NCBI GenBank assembly: GCA_012976225.1
Contig: JAAVVG010000050.1
Span: forward strand, 1-51,283
DNA from: Golubevia sp. BC0850
Lineage: Eukaryota > Basidiomycota > Exobasidiomycetes > Golubeviales > Golubeviaceae
DNA length: 51,283 bases
Direction: 5' to 3'
In this document: positions 1 to 12,029 of the stretch, in pieces
How positions within the stretch are numbered: position 1 is the stretch's first letter
Layout of the letters: each line of letters begins with the position of its first letter
Translations under genes and position numbers: made by a program
The notes under the pieces: model-generated
What the model was told of the DNA's origin: nothing
What the model saw: only the letters and a program-made list of their open reading frames with translations
Database searches by the model: none

Positions 1-2543
1 TTCTGCCGTTTCTTGATCGATTGGAGCGCTTGAAGGGTTGTTTCCAGTCTTCGTAATGCTATCTTTTCTGTTTTTGTTTTTGTCTGGGGGTTTTCTTTGG
101 GTGGGAAGGATCGGAACATTTTGGGGTGGAAACATGGTAGTAGTTCGATGCACCCTAACCCTAAGCTACGATTTTTCTCAAGAAACTCAACCCAATTTTC
201 TGGCGAACCCATCTTCTTTTACTTTTTTTTGCAACCTTGAATGAGCTCGTCAAGTCTCCGCAAATCTTTGAAAGGAAACTCCAGACCTGAGAGAGGTCCT
301 CCAGTTGGCTATCTATTATCTTCCAAAAATTGACTCGACCCATCTTTCCAAAATAAGGAACCATTCTCAAAGACGTTAGCTGCTGCATGCTTTATCTTTG
401 CCGTCTCTCTCTGTATCACCATTAGTCTGGTGCTGGTGATGAATTTTTGCCTTGCAGTTGCATGGTGAGTACTCGTTTGGAGGTGAGAGGGGTCTATGAA
501 GAGAGGCCTTGGATGAATAGTCGGCGACACCTTGCTGTTCCATTTAGAACTCAAACATTAGAATACAGTGAGAGAACGATATGGAGCCCTCATCATTCGG
601 TGGTCACCATCTCTCACCTTTGTCTCACCTCCCTTTCCACTTTGCAGCCGGAAGAGCTCCAGAATGGCTGATACAGAAGTCTTGATCGGCGGTATTTGCT
701 TTCGAGAAGCATTAAACTTTCAGAATGATCAGTCTTACACTTTCTGAGTTGTCCAAGTCCCCAAAGTCCTTCAACCTTTGATACCCTTTGATCTGAACTC
801 CTTGGGACTCGTCGATTCATACTTCTTCGAGCAAACCTTGCTCTTCCTTCTTTTGGATATGTAACTTTCTCTAATAAATTTCAGAATCTCATAAAGTGTT
901 TTACTACTCCTTCTCGGTCTATCTTTTCCCAGCTCACCTCACCAGCTCACCTTGGTCGCAATTGCCACTTGATGACAAAAAGTTCAACCACATTCTTCCG
1001 AAGTTTGAATCAGCGGTCAAAGACTCCGCCTAGTGAGCAAAGCAATCATGAAGACACAGCTCGACTGAAAAAGTAATTTGGTCCAAAGTGCAGTTTGAGA
1101 AATTAAGATCAAGTCTTTGCTGCTTCCCCATTGTTCTTCTTTCTCCACGTCTGCGACCCGGTCGCGGTTTGAGATCAAATTACAATCGAAACTTCCAACC
1201 TCTATCTAAAAGTTATCTAAAAAGACAAGAGAGATTCTTCAACTCACCAGAATAGGAGAAAAAATCCGAGTTCCGAGTTCATCGCGTATTCACCAAGCCA
1301 GCTCTGACAACCTCACCGACTCTCCCTTTTTTCCACCTCTTGAATCCAGAACGGCAGTAGAGATGTCTCTGAGGACAGAGACGACGCTTTCATTGCCTCT
1401 TTGCTAGATTCGCCCCTGGTTTCGAGAACAGAGAAGAGTAGAGGCACTCACCGACGTCTCTTGTCTACTGTATTGTTTCATGATTTGTCAAATCTCTCCT
1501 CTTTCCACTTTGCATGCGTACTTCCAACCTTCTCATCAAAGGGGATTTTCAATTGTCGATCTTTTGAAAACGTTTTCATGGCGTAGATTGATTGCCTTTT
1601 GGTTGAAGAGGAGCTTTGCTGGATTTAAGCTGCTTCTCAAACGGTCAACAGTCTCTGCAAAGTTGCTACATTCGAGAAGGAAGAGATGTCTCAGGAATTT
1701 TCGATATGAAGTGAGTGATTTGGGGAGAGGAGACTGCTTTTCGTGATTGACTGGTGAACCCTTCCTTATCAAAGTTATGGAGGGACGTATTGATTGTCTT
1801 ATTCAACTCACACGGATATCAGCAGAAGAGAAGATGATTGATCACCTGTGACACAAACCTCTTGAAACTATAGGAAGAAGGGCTCAGCAACGGAGGGGAG
1901 CTCTCATAGATATACTGATCTAGTGAGAATGAGAGGAGTGTAAGAAAAGCTTGATAAATTTCGAGTGAGGCCGGAAGAAGAAGAACCGGAAGAAGATGAC
2001 GGGTGATCAATATATCAATCCAATCCTAGCTCGACTCTTGAGCTTCTTTCACTCATCAACCTTTGCTCAGACTTTTGCGAATCTCTGCCTACTCTACCAT
2101 TTAATTTTTCACAAAATTCAATTAGCGGAAACTTCATCACCTACACCTCCAGATGCAGGCATCGCCCCACACGACTTCTCAAATCCATACCCTACCAAAA
2201 CCTTCCCGTTGGTCTTTGTTTTGCTTTCATCAACAGATACAGCTATCTATCATACTCACAGGTCCTTCTCGACTAGGTAGTGACCTCCACACACTTTTTT
2301 TCCCACTCTACTTAATCATCTTACCCAATTTTCTATCGATTCCGTGACTCCTTTTCCCCTCTCACTTGCATATTGTCTCAAAGACCTGAAATAGAAAAAA
2401 CCTCACTTCCTAACCAACCAAGCTTAACATCAATTCAACTTCAATTTGCCTAGCTAAGTCTGCCTTCAACAGCGTTGAACCTGCCCATAAATCTTCAGGA
2501 CGTGCACCGCAACGTCCCCACCAAACAAGGGGGAAAAAAGATG

Positions 2544-2574
<31 letters not shown>

Positions 2575-3861
2575 TCAATCGAATATTCTCTTTCTCTCTT
2601 TTTCCTTCTATCGTTTGTTTCAACTCTCTTTCAGTTCTTCAAAACTCAAAACTATTCTTCAAAGTTTCTCGTTTCTCTTCTTTCCCACCTCCACCCTTCA
2701 TTTTCCTCTTTTTCTGCTTTTTCTTTGTTTCTTCTGTTTGCTTGTACATTCTTTTACTGTTCGGTTCTGTGCATGGGGCCTTTGGCTCAACACCCAAAAG
2801 CAAGTCAGCTCTTTTTCGCCCAGTTCACAACAAAGATGTCTCGTTTCTCAACCCAGCATTGTTCCAAATCGGCGTCCTTTTTCAAGGTGTTTGTGTCCAG
2901 GTACATTTTGGTTCTTCTTACCTGAAGAAATTCCCTTCCTTGGGTCGGAGAGCTGAGATTTGAAGCTATTTGTTAGGTGTAAGGATCCAAGGGCTTCAGA
3001 ATTCATGAGCTCAAAAGAGTTTTCAAAGTCTTGTCCGTTTGGACATGGGAACATTGGAGCCTCAAAGACCAAATCGGAGAAACGATTAGAGAAATGTTCC
3101 TTAGCAAACTCATTTGCGAGCTCTGTACTTGCTTGGCCATTTTCAAGATGATAGAAATGAAGAGGTGGTGTCAGTGAGAAGCAAGGTCGACCGCAGAAAA
3201 TCAACGAGAACGCTCTCATCCGCCTTCAACACTGCTCCGTTCCCATTTCCATCTCACCACCCCCAAAGTCTCCTTCTCCAATCGGTCTGAACCTATACTT
3301 CCTTTTCTTCTTTTCTCGATCCCAATCTGGTCCCAACTATCTCCTCACTCATCAAATCGCTTTCATCTGATCCTGCTTGAAGATAGGTTCGCCATGACCG
3401 TTTGCTGACTCTCCTCAATTCTTCTTCATTTGAGACCTTTCTTCACCGGAAGTCTTACTCAGATGGCTTTTCAGAGTCTCGAAAGAAGAAACAACTACCA
3501 AGAGAGTTGTATCATGGTGGTGCGCCATAACAAAGATCAGGAGATTGACGAAAGGTTTTGATTTGCGAGGGAAGTTGGTTCGATTTGAGATTGGATCCGA
3601 AGAAGAATGGAGAATATATTTCGAGATAGCAGAAAATCAACTTTAGAGAAGAAAGTGGACCTGAAGTCCACCTTGAAAGAATCTCTGAGATGCAGCAGTC
3701 GGAGAATACTCCTCAACACAGATATCTGACAACACAAGATGGCAAATGCGACAAGGAGGAGAGAGCAAGTGAGACGCTAAGCCTCTTCTTTCGAATGACT
3801 CACTGTAAACGGATTCATGGTAAATGTGAGATGTAGATTAGAAGAGTGAAGAGGAAGGAAG
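1..3861. other. No defensible gene; CT-rich non-coding or decayed DNA
   Basis: Open frames here are short or low in complexity. The longest plus-strand frame (about 2475-2963) is driven by a CT repeat and reads as Leu/Ser/Phe-rich sequence, as expected of pyrimidine-rich DNA. A minus-strand frame of 123 codons at 2848-3219 has a more protein-like composition, with a possible GTAAGA donor near its end, but matches nothing I recognise. It could be an exon of a decayed F-box/LRR-type gene like those further right. Confidence 0.4.
2543..2570. repeat. (CT)n microsatellite
   Basis: About 13 uninterrupted CT units, set in a longer pyrimidine-rich tract. Pure simple repeat with no coding role visible. 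Confidence 0.9.
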
Positions 3862-3866
3862 GATGG

Positions 3867-4255
3867 TGTCACAGATCTTTGGTACCCTTGACCCCTTTGT
3901 TCTTTCTTTTGTCTCCATGTCTCTTTGCCCCTTGTTCCCTTGCCTCTGATCCTGTGCTACATTGTTCCAACCTTTGTTCCTAAATCCCTTTGTTCTTAAC
4001 TCTCAAACATATATAAAGCACTCCCCAATTGTACATAGATAGTTCCTCATCTGATATAGAATTCCTACGTCCTTTCTACCTGCTCAAGTTCCTTAGTCCC
4101 CTAAGTCAAGTCTCAACCTCAAGTCTTTGCCACTCCACCCTTAGCCTTTGCCACCAAGTTCCCAACGCTGATTCCCAACTGCCCTCAGCCTTTGTCAAGT
4201 CTCAAGTCTACCTCCTTAGCACTCTACCTATCTTCTACTAGTTAACCCCGTTACA
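3867..4255 (+). repeat. 5' LTR of the gypsy element
   Basis: A 389-bp direct LTR that starts with TG and ends with CA. A TATA-like box (TATATAAAG) lies near 4010-4018, the expected place for the element promoter. The end is fixed by identity with the terminal 63 bp of the element (9726-9788) and by the flanking GATGG duplication. I did not identify the primer-binding site with confidence. Confidence 0.92.
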
Positions 4256-4295
4256 GAATATCAGATCAATCCAGCCAGTTCTGAATCAGCAAGTC

Positions 4296-5372
4296 ATGTC
4301 CGAAAACACCAATGTCCCAGAGTTTGCTCAATTCCTGCAACAAGTCATAGAACAGAACAACAATAGCTTGCTCACAGGCTTTCAAGAAATCCAACGTCAA
4401 GTACAGAATCATCAAGCTCAAACACTAGCCGAGCAAGACAAACAAGAACCATATGGGGCAAGGCTCCCTAACACACCCAAAGGTGCCATGCCTGACAAGT
4501 TTGCCGGTTATGCCAGATCCCAAGCCGAAACGGAGAACTTTCTACGCTCATTAAACTTCTACTTCCACACAAGTTCTGGGACCATGGATCTGCCTACTTG
4601 CATCAACATGACCTATACTTTCCTAACTACCAACTCCCCAGCGCAAGTATGGTTAGCTCAGCAGCTTGATCTTGTAGATAAGAACCAATCACCTGAATGG
4701 ATGAGAGACTGGGCTGCTTTCAAGAAAGAGTTCATCAAGCAATTTGGAAATCCTGAAAACAATTGTCTCATCTACCAAGAATGGATACAGCTCCGCCAGA
4801 GCACCTCTGTCCACAACTATGTCAGAGAGTTTCGCAGCCTCTTGGGACGTTTGCCCGACTCCTTACCAGAGTCCATTCAAAGTGAACATTTCCAACAGGG
4901 CCTCAAGAACCACATTCGTATGGCATTAATCAACTTTAAGTCTGACAACTTGGCCTCTCTCATGCAACAAGCCGAGTACATTGAGGACCAAATGACCAAC
5001 ATCGGATCAAGACAACCTCAGAACAATCGCATCTCAGCCGTATACCCTTTCAATTCTCCTACTCCCTGGGACAAGAACACAGGCAACAACACTTGGAACC
5101 CTAAGCCGGTACAGCCTCAACTTGGACCCAACACTTCCTATACTCCTATGGATATCGACACCCTAGCCAAGACTACTCGTCGCGGGCCACTGACCACAGA
5201 AGAGAAACAACGCAGAAGGCAACTAAACCTCTGCCTATACTGTGGTGCAAAGGGACATATGGCAGCCAATTGCCCTGCAAGTAAACGACGCTTCTTCAAA
5301 ACCGAAGTGTATGACATCAAGTCTAGCAATCCGGATTTTCTCAAAGACCAGGAAAGCCAGGAGAGCGCCTGA
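4296..5372 (+). CDS. gag region of the gypsy element
   Basis: An open frame of 358 codons downstream of the 5' LTR. It contains a retrotransposon gag (capsid-like) domain in its middle and a single CCHC zinc knuckle near its C-terminus. These are the standard parts of a Ty3/gypsy Gag, which forms the virus-like particle and binds the element RNA. The pol region begins immediately downstream in another frame, as is usual in this family. Confidence 0.88.
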   Translation: MSENTNVPEFAQFLQQVIEQNNNSLLTGFQEIQRQVQNHQAQTLAEQDKQEPYGARLPNTPKGAMPDKFAGYARSQAETENFLRSLNFYFHTSSGTMDLPTCINMTYTFLTTNSPAQVWLAQQLDLVDKNQSPEWMRDWAAFKKEFIKQFGNPENNCLIYQEWIQLRQSTSVHNYVREFRSLLGRLPDSLPESIQSEHFQQGLKNHIRMALINFKSDNLASLMQQAEYIEDQMTNIGSRQPQNNRISAVYPFNSPTPWDKNTGNNTWNPKPVQPQLGPNTSYTPMDIDTLAKTTRRGPLTTEEKQRRRQLNLCLYCGAKGHMAANCPASKRRFFKTEVYDIKSSNPDFLKDQESQESA

Positions 5373-5380
5373 GTCAAACT

Positions 5381-8300
5381 TTGAAAGCCTCCCCTATCCA
5401 ATCCCAATCCCTCGCTCTAGAACCCACCTCTATGGACCGAATCTTCCTACCTTGCCAACTTCAACATCAAAATATCAACGTCTCTAGCCACGCACTTGTT
5501 GATGGTGGTGCAGAAGTCGACTTGATCCATAAAGATCTGGTCCTTTCAAATCACCTACCCATTTTTCCACTTTCAAAACCTTGCCAATTCTACACAGCAA
5601 ATGGAACTCCATTTGCCTCCCCAGTCACTCACTATGCCACCCTTACACTCAAGATCAAGGAACACAAAGAGGTTCATTCTCTCTTTGTTGTTGAACTAGA
5701 TCACCTGAAACTCATTCTCGGCACCCCTTGGTTAAAGAAACACAATCTAGACATCAATTGGCGCACAAATTCCCTTTCCTTCAACTCTACCTTTTGCCAC
5801 ACCTCCTGCCAAACTTCTAGAACCGCAGTCAGTGCCATGCCACTTGCAATAGGACTGGCAGCTAAGAGCCAGCAACCTAAAATTGTCAACTCTCAAGAAA
5901 CAAGAACCATTGCTCCTCAAGAAACCTCAGTCACACATGCCATGAATACTATGCTCCCACACCTCGCTTTTCAAAGATCAAGTCAAACACCACCTGAAGT
6001 CCCATTCAAGTCCTCAAGTTCCAAGAACCCCTCAAGTCACAAGAACCCCTCTAGTCACAAGAATGCTTTGAGACCAAACCCTTCTCTGAGTACCTTAGCA
6101 TCACATCAAGCCCAAATAACAGTGCCACTACCAGCTCCTGTAGTCACGAACCCTTTTCAAGAATCTGCAGAAACAAGCAAAGTGAGAGTAACTATCCCAA
6201 TAAAGCTAAATTTCCAAGTAAGCCTAGTATCGGGCCCCCATATGGCTTACCTACTCAGAGATTGCAGCTCTTACGGAGGGGTCGCTACCTCTGAAGAAAC
6301 ACTGTCATCTGTTGGAACAATCGAGCAACCTCGCAGACCAGTTGCGCAACCTGCTTCTTCTGGTGTAGCTCACCTTCCGGATTCAATCCCAGACCTGCCA
6401 GAGTACCTCCAGAGCATCAAAGAATCCCTGCCTCAAGAATACCACAAGTATCTGGGAGCTTTCTCGAAGACACTTGCAGACAAGCTCCCTCAACATGCAA
6501 ACCATGATCACAGTATCGGCCTCGTAGCCAATACCAATCCACCTTTTGGACGAATTTACAATCTATCGGAGCCAGAATTGGCCGCCCTACAAGACTTCAT
6601 CAAAGAAAACCTGAACAAAGGATTCATCCGCGCCTCAAAATCCTCTGCCGGCGCGCCAGTCCTGTTTGTAAAAAAGGAATCTGGAGAACTCCGACTCTGC
6701 GTAGACTATCGAGGCCTAAATGCAATCACAAAGAAGAATCGACTTGCCTTACCACTCATCTCTGACACCTTAGACAGGATTCGCCACGCCAAAATATTCA
6801 CTAAACTGGATCTTCGTGGAGCATATAACCTGGTTCGCATAAAGAAAGGAGATGAATGGAAAACAGCTTTCCGCACACACTATGGCCACTTCGAGTCCCT
6901 AGTGATGCCGTTTGGCCTCACCAACGCACCTGCAACTTTCCAAGCCCTAATGAATCATATTTTTCAAGACCTCCTGGATGTCACTGTCTTGGTTTACCTT
7001 GATGATATCCTCATCTTCTCTGACAATAAAGAAGAGCATCAACAACATGTTTCAGAGGTACTTCAACGTCTTATGGAAAATAAGCTCTACTGTAAAGCGG
7101 AAAAATGCGACTTCCACTGCACTTCCACCGAGTACCTTGGCTACATCATCTCACCTTCTGGTGTCTCAATGTCTCAAGATAAGGTCAAAGCCGTTACTTC
7201 CTGGCCAACCCCTACAAACATCACAGAACTCCAAGCTTTCCTAGGCTTTGCCAACTTCTATCGCCGCTTCATCACTGGCTATTCCAGAACCATTCAACCT
7301 ATGATTCATCTACTCAGAAAAGGGGTAACATTCAACTTCGATACAAAGGCAACCAAAGCTTTTGAACACCTCAAGCAATGCTTCACTTCTGCCCCAATCC
7401 TCCAACATTACCACCAAGATCGAGAAACCATTGTAGAGACAGATGCGTCCAACTATGCAATCTCTGCCATCTTAAGCCAACGTGACCCAATCTCTAGGAA
7501 AATGCATCCAGTGGCGTTCTATTCACACTCCATGGTGCCTGCCAAAGTTAAATATTCAATAGGCGACAAGGAGCTACTTGCAATTGTTAAGTCCCTGGAA
7601 CATTGGCGACACTATCTTCAACCCTTAAGCGTCCCTCTCAACATCTACACAGATCACAAGAACCTCACTTATTTCCTTCAACCTCAAAAACACCTTACTC
7701 TTCGTCACCAGCGCTGCCACAACTCCCTGAGCAACTATCAATTTAACCTCATCTACAGACCTGGCCACCTCAACAACAAGGCTGATGCCTTATCCCGCCG
7801 CTCCGATCTCTTAGAAGAGGGGCGAGCCATAAGAGAAGAAGCAAGACAAGTTCTCAAGCCACTACAAATACTGGAAAATGACAAACATGTATCGATCTCC
7901 TCTACTCAGGCAAGTCGTGACCATCTGAATCTTCAAGACCAACTTCTTCATGCCACCACTCAAGATCCACAACTCCAGTCAATCATTCAGAACCCTCTAC
8001 CAAAAGAATACAACGTCCAGTCTGGTCTCTTATTCCATCAACACCAACTTTGTGTCCCAGAAAACGAAGTTGTTTGCACCCAAGATCTTAGAACAAGCAC
8101 ATGACAGCCACCTTGCTGGACATCCGGGACGAGACAAACTAGTAGAGCTTCTCTCTCGCTCTTACACCTGGCCTGGAATGTCAAAGGATGTTGGAAAGTA
8201 TGTCAGCCAATGTCCAAGATGCCAACGCACCAAAGTTCACCATCACAAGCCAAATGGTCTTCTACAGCCACTACCCATTCCAGATAGACCACGGTCTTCC

Positions 8301-9341
8301 ATGTCGATGGACCATATAGTGGCCCTTCCCAAAAGTGAAGGTTTTGATGCCATCTTGGTTTTCGTTGACAAATTTTCCAAAATGGCACACTTTGTTCCAG
8401 CATCCACCTCAGACACTGCAATGCATCTAGCTCAACAATTCATCAACAATGTCCTCAAGCTTCATGGACTTCCAGACACCATTGTCTCGGACCGAGGCTC
8501 CACATTCACAGCTCAATTTTGGAAAGAAGTTCAAAGACAGGCCCAGATCCAACCTCTCCTGTCAACAGCTTTCCATCCCCAGACAAATGGTCAAACGGAA
8601 CGGATCAATCAAATCTTAGAGCAGTATCTTCGAGTGTACACTACCCACCTTCAAGACAATTGGGCAAAGCTGCTCCCCCTAGCAGAGTTTGCGTACAACA
8701 ACTCTCAAAGTTCATCCACAAAGCAATCTCCTTTCTTTTTGCTTCATGGCTTCCATCCAAGATCCGATCTCACTATTATGGACTCACCAGTCCCTGCTGC
8801 CTCAAAACTCATCGAGTCCCTTCAACACAGTCAAGCTATTGCAAAAGAAACATTGAAAAATGCGCAACATCGCTACACAGAAAACGCCAACCGCCATCGC
8901 AAGTCTGTTGTCTTTGAAGTTGGACAACTAGTCAAATTATCAAGCAAAAACCTTCCTTCTCAAAGACCCACCCAGAAGCTAGACAATCGTTTTCTTGGGC
9001 CCTTCAAAGTGATCAAGCAAGTTAACTCAGTAGCTTACCAGCTTGAGTTACCTCCTCAAATGAAAATCCACAATACCTTTCATGTCTCTCTTCTTGAACC
9101 ATGAATCTCAAACACTTTCCCTTCCAGACAGCTTCCACCACCACCACCACCCGACATCATTGACGGAGAAGAACACTTCGAGATTCAAGAGATTCTAGAC
9201 TCAAGACTTCGACACAAGAAACTTCAATACTTTGTTTCCTGGAAAGACTATGACTCCACAGAAAACTCTTGGGTCTCTGCTGATGACTTCGATGACGATG
9301 ATGAAGCTGTACTTCACTTCAAACAAAGCAATCCATCAAGT
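5381..9341 (+). other. pol region: PR, RT, RNase H, IN, chromodomain
   Basis: Parts in order with rough positions: aspartic protease about 5460-5780, reverse transcriptase about 6520-7130, RNase H about 7380-7800, integrase with zinc-binding and catalytic core about 8090-9000, chromodomain about 9150-9330. The chromodomain after integrase places the element among the chromoviruses, whose integrases are known to be steered to marked chromatin. The region looks close to whole but is broken, with roughly one or two breaks. It is treated here as a recent fossil. Confidence 0.88.
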
Positions 9342-9788
9342 GTAACGGGGTTAACTAGTAGAAGATAGGTAGAGTGCTAAGGAGGTAGACTTGAGACTTG
9401 ACAAAGGCTGAGGGCAGTTGGGAATCAGCGTTGGGAACTTGGTGGCAAAGGCTAAGGGTGGAGTGGCAAAGACTTGAGGTTGAGACTTGACTTAGGGGAC
9501 TAAGGAACTTGAGCAGGTAGAAAGGACGTAGGAATTCTATATCAGATGAGGAACTATCTATGTACAATTGGGGAGTGCTTTATATATGTTTGAGAGTTAA
9601 GAACAAAGGGATTTAGGAACAAAGGTTGGAACAATGTAGCACAGGATCAGAGGCAAGGGAACAAGGGGCAAAGAGACATGGAGACAAAAGAAAGAACAAA
9701 GGGGTCAAGGGTACCAAGGATCCTCTGTCAAGTCTCAAGTCTACCTCCTTAGCACTCTACCTATCTTCTACTAGTTAACCCCGTTACA
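9341..9788 (-). repeat. Rearranged 3' LTR: inverted LTR plus a short direct LTR end
   Basis: From 9341 to about 9724 the sequence is the reverse complement of the 5' LTR, nearly identical over its whole length. It is followed at 9726-9788 by a direct copy of the last 63 bp of the LTR, ending in the same ...TTACA and then the GATGG duplication. The terminal repeat is therefore an inverted LTR joined to a direct LTR tail, instead of a single direct LTR. The intact flanking duplication argues that the outer boundary is the original one. Confidence 0.88.
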
Positions 9789-9793
9789 GATGG

Positions 9794-10500
9794 ACATCAG
9801 AGAATACTGCGCCTTTCGACAACAACGGAGCCGAGAACTAAATCACCTTCGAAGCTTCGAATTTGAAAAGTGGTTTGTAGATGGAATCTTTCTACTGACT
9901 TTCAAAGAAGTTTCACAACAGTGGATATGAGACCAAGTGCACCCACCCCACTCTCTTCATTCTCCGGTTCTCAATCGATGTCTTCATTGGCCAGTCCCAT
10001 CTCGATGGCCTATCTTGCCCCAAAATGCACTCACTTGAAGCTAGGTTGAAGTTCCAAACATCTCCTAGCCAAATTTCTAATGAGTTGAGATGACTTGAGA
10101 GTGATGCTTTATCCTCTTCCCTTTTGCCCTCCGGTCTTCAATTTTCGGTGGGAGACTTGGTCGAGAGTTGGTCCTGGGTCTTTTTCAAAGTGGAAAGATG
10201 TCTTTCTGAATCTATGTTAGAAGATGCAAAGGGTGGAGTCTCTCAAGTAGAGAGAGTCGTAAAAGTGTGATCTTTCCTTCTAACAACCAAGTTTCAAGAA
10301 ACAAAGGAGGGGCAGCCCAAGTTCACCTCTTTCAAAGAAACAGGACTTGGAGAGAGGTCTCATCTGGAAGCTCGATTGGACTTGCTGACCTTTGAATGGA
10401 AGCAACTGATGGCCTTGGATCATGTTCCTTCTGTCAGTTGACCAACTCTTGTGAGAGATCTGATGAATTATTCTAAGAATTGAATCTTACCACATAGACG
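9794..10500 (+). pseudogene. Weakly coding, probably decayed host sequence downstream of the retroelement
   Basis: Just after the element a 46-codon frame beginning at the target-duplication ATG (9790) reads MDIREYCAFRQQRSRELNHL and onward, with Leu-rich segments. A second plus-strand frame from about 9957 to 10269 stays open except for one stop, and also reads like protein. No intact gene can be drawn and I do not recognise the family. The Leu/Phe spacing would fit an LRR relic, but that is a guess. Confidence 0.25.
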
Positions 10501-10522
10501 CCCACAAGAATGTTACCGAAGA

Positions 10523-10624
10523 GCCCTTATAGCTCAGTGGCAGAGCGCGTCACTTGTACGAACCGGTTAAGGCATCAAACAGGTCGATATGACGAGGTCA
10601 GTTGTTCAAACCAGCTTGGGGGCA
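10523..10624 (+). tRNA. tRNA-Thr (anticodon UGU) with 30-nt intron
   Basis: Cloverleaf drawn by hand. Acceptor GCCCTTA pairs with TGGGGGC (two G-U pairs) and the discriminator is A. The D arm is GCTC/GAGC. The anticodon stem is CGTCA/TGACG with loop C-T-TGT-A, and the T arm is AGTTG-TTCAAAC-CAGCT. The anticodon is at 10555-10557. The intron (10559-10588) sits one base 3' of the anticodon, the canonical place for eukaryotic nuclear tRNA introns. A T-run directly after the gene (10625-10632) fits RNA polymerase III termination. Confidence 0.93.
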
Positions 10625-10632
10625 TCTTTTTT

Positions 10633-12029
10633 GTTCTCCCACCTACCCTTGCCTTCTGGATGTCCCTCTCTCCCCCCCCCCAATGGGTCATCGTGTGCTC
10701 ATGCCCTTTCTGATAGATTGCTCGGCCGGAACCCTCAAGAACAGGTGCTCTATGTTCCCCTCTCTTCCTCCCTCTCCAACAGTCAGGACAGGACACCTCT
10801 ATACTCTGTGCCCATCTCTCTTCATCTCGTTCTTTTCGATCATTTCTATCTCACTTATCTCTCGATCACTTAGACTTCACTTGTGCCTCCTTTGTGCCTC
10901 TGACTCCTTTGTGCCTCTAACACTCTTCCAACCTTTGAAATCCAAGCCTACCACCATCTCAAATTCTTCAAGCTTCTTCTCAAGTCTGAGCTTTCTAAGA
11001 CTCCAAGATTGGTTTGGTTCGTTTCGCAGAGACTCGAAGATTGGATAGGTTGAATTCACAGAACATAATTTGCGTCTCATAGATTGATCTTGCAGGATTG
11101 AACAAGCCACCGTGATTCAGTTGTAAATGCTGTCTTCTCTCATTTCTCTTGTTCACTTTCTTTTCCCTCATTCCTATTTAAAATATATTTTCCCCAAACA
11201 TTGAATCTCAAATCTAACCATTCACTATTCACATTCATGTCAGAGTCCCAGGTTTAAAGGATGTTTCAATCTTCAATAGTGAATCATCATCGATTTGAGT
11301 TGTCATCAGGAATTCCTTTCATCTAGTCATTGTGTTTTCGATTTAGATTTGCAGAAATGATCATCTAAGAGTTCAACCTTTCTCTCCTCTGATTCTTCCT
11401 GTTCAAATCTTCCTTTGCATTCCTCCTCAGTGACCTGTAAAGTAAAAATACACAAAACTGCACTTTTATTAAACAAAGATTCAGACCTTTCTTTCTTGTC
11501 TTTTGCCCCTCATCCCTCTCAGCCATCCTCAATCTCCAATTTTTTTTTTCTTTTTCTGTCTCCTAACTCTCGGGTTTCTAAGGGAGATGTTTCACAGGTC
11601 CTCAGTAAGGAAGGTTAGTGTCCGCATGGAGAGTCCCAAGATTGAGCAAGATTGACCGCGAGCTCTTGAAACTAGAGGTCAGCATTGGGTACTCAGTATT
11701 GGATCTACTTATCTGGCATCTCATACTTAGCCTCAGGTATGCCACCACGGTATATTCACGCCTTTTGTCAGTATAGGTATGGGTTTCTGGAAATTTCTTA
11801 GGGTTAGGATCTTGCTGCTACAATATGGTGTTTCAAAGTACATTCAGGTGTAAAGTGTTCTTGAAGCATATTCCAAAATACCCAATGCCTATCGATATAC
11901 CTAAGAATCAGATTGAGTGGAACAATACCAGGTAATACCCAAACAGATACCGGTACAAGTATAGGTATTGGGTTTTGAGGTTTCAAAAGTTTGGGTATGC
12001 CCAAGTGGTTATACTTTCAGTATGGGTAT
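10633..12029. other. No gene seen
   Basis: Pyrimidine-rich intergenic DNA. Frames of 60-150 codons in the first 400 bases have compositions dictated by C/T-rich sequence. A stretch near 11640-12060 contains several loose copies of a GGTATTGGG-like motif around TACC/GGTA but no clean repeat unit. Confidence 0.5.

Larger units (their letters stand above)
3867..9788 (+). mobile_element. Ty3/gypsy LTR retrotransposon, chromovirus type
   Basis: A nearly full-length LTR element of about 5.9 kb. The order is 5' LTR, gag with a zinc knuckle, then protease, reverse transcriptase, RNase H, integrase and chromodomain, which is the Ty3/gypsy chromovirus order. Both ends are flanked by the same 5 bases, GATGG (3862-3866 and 9789-9793), a typical target-site duplication. 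The two LTR copies are almost identical, so the insertion is very recent. The internal region looks nearly whole but broken, with about one or two breaks. The 3' LTR is rearranged: most of it lies in inverted orientation. The family is known to express pol by frameshift or read-through from gag; the frame layout at the gag-pol boundary fits that. Confidence 0.93.

Noticed and set aside
2475-2963. 162-codon plus-strand frame
   Set aside because: Its length comes from a CT microsatellite and pyrimidine-rich flanks; no domain and no codon pattern of the real genes.
4029-4241. 70-codon frame inside the LTR, repeated in reverse at 9355-9567
   Set aside because: Both copies are simply the two LTR copies; an open frame of this size in a short LTR is not evidence of a gene.
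9341-9788. Separate solo LTR inserted next to the element
   Set aside because: No second target-site duplication is visible around the inverted copy, and the outer GATGG pair fits a single insertion.
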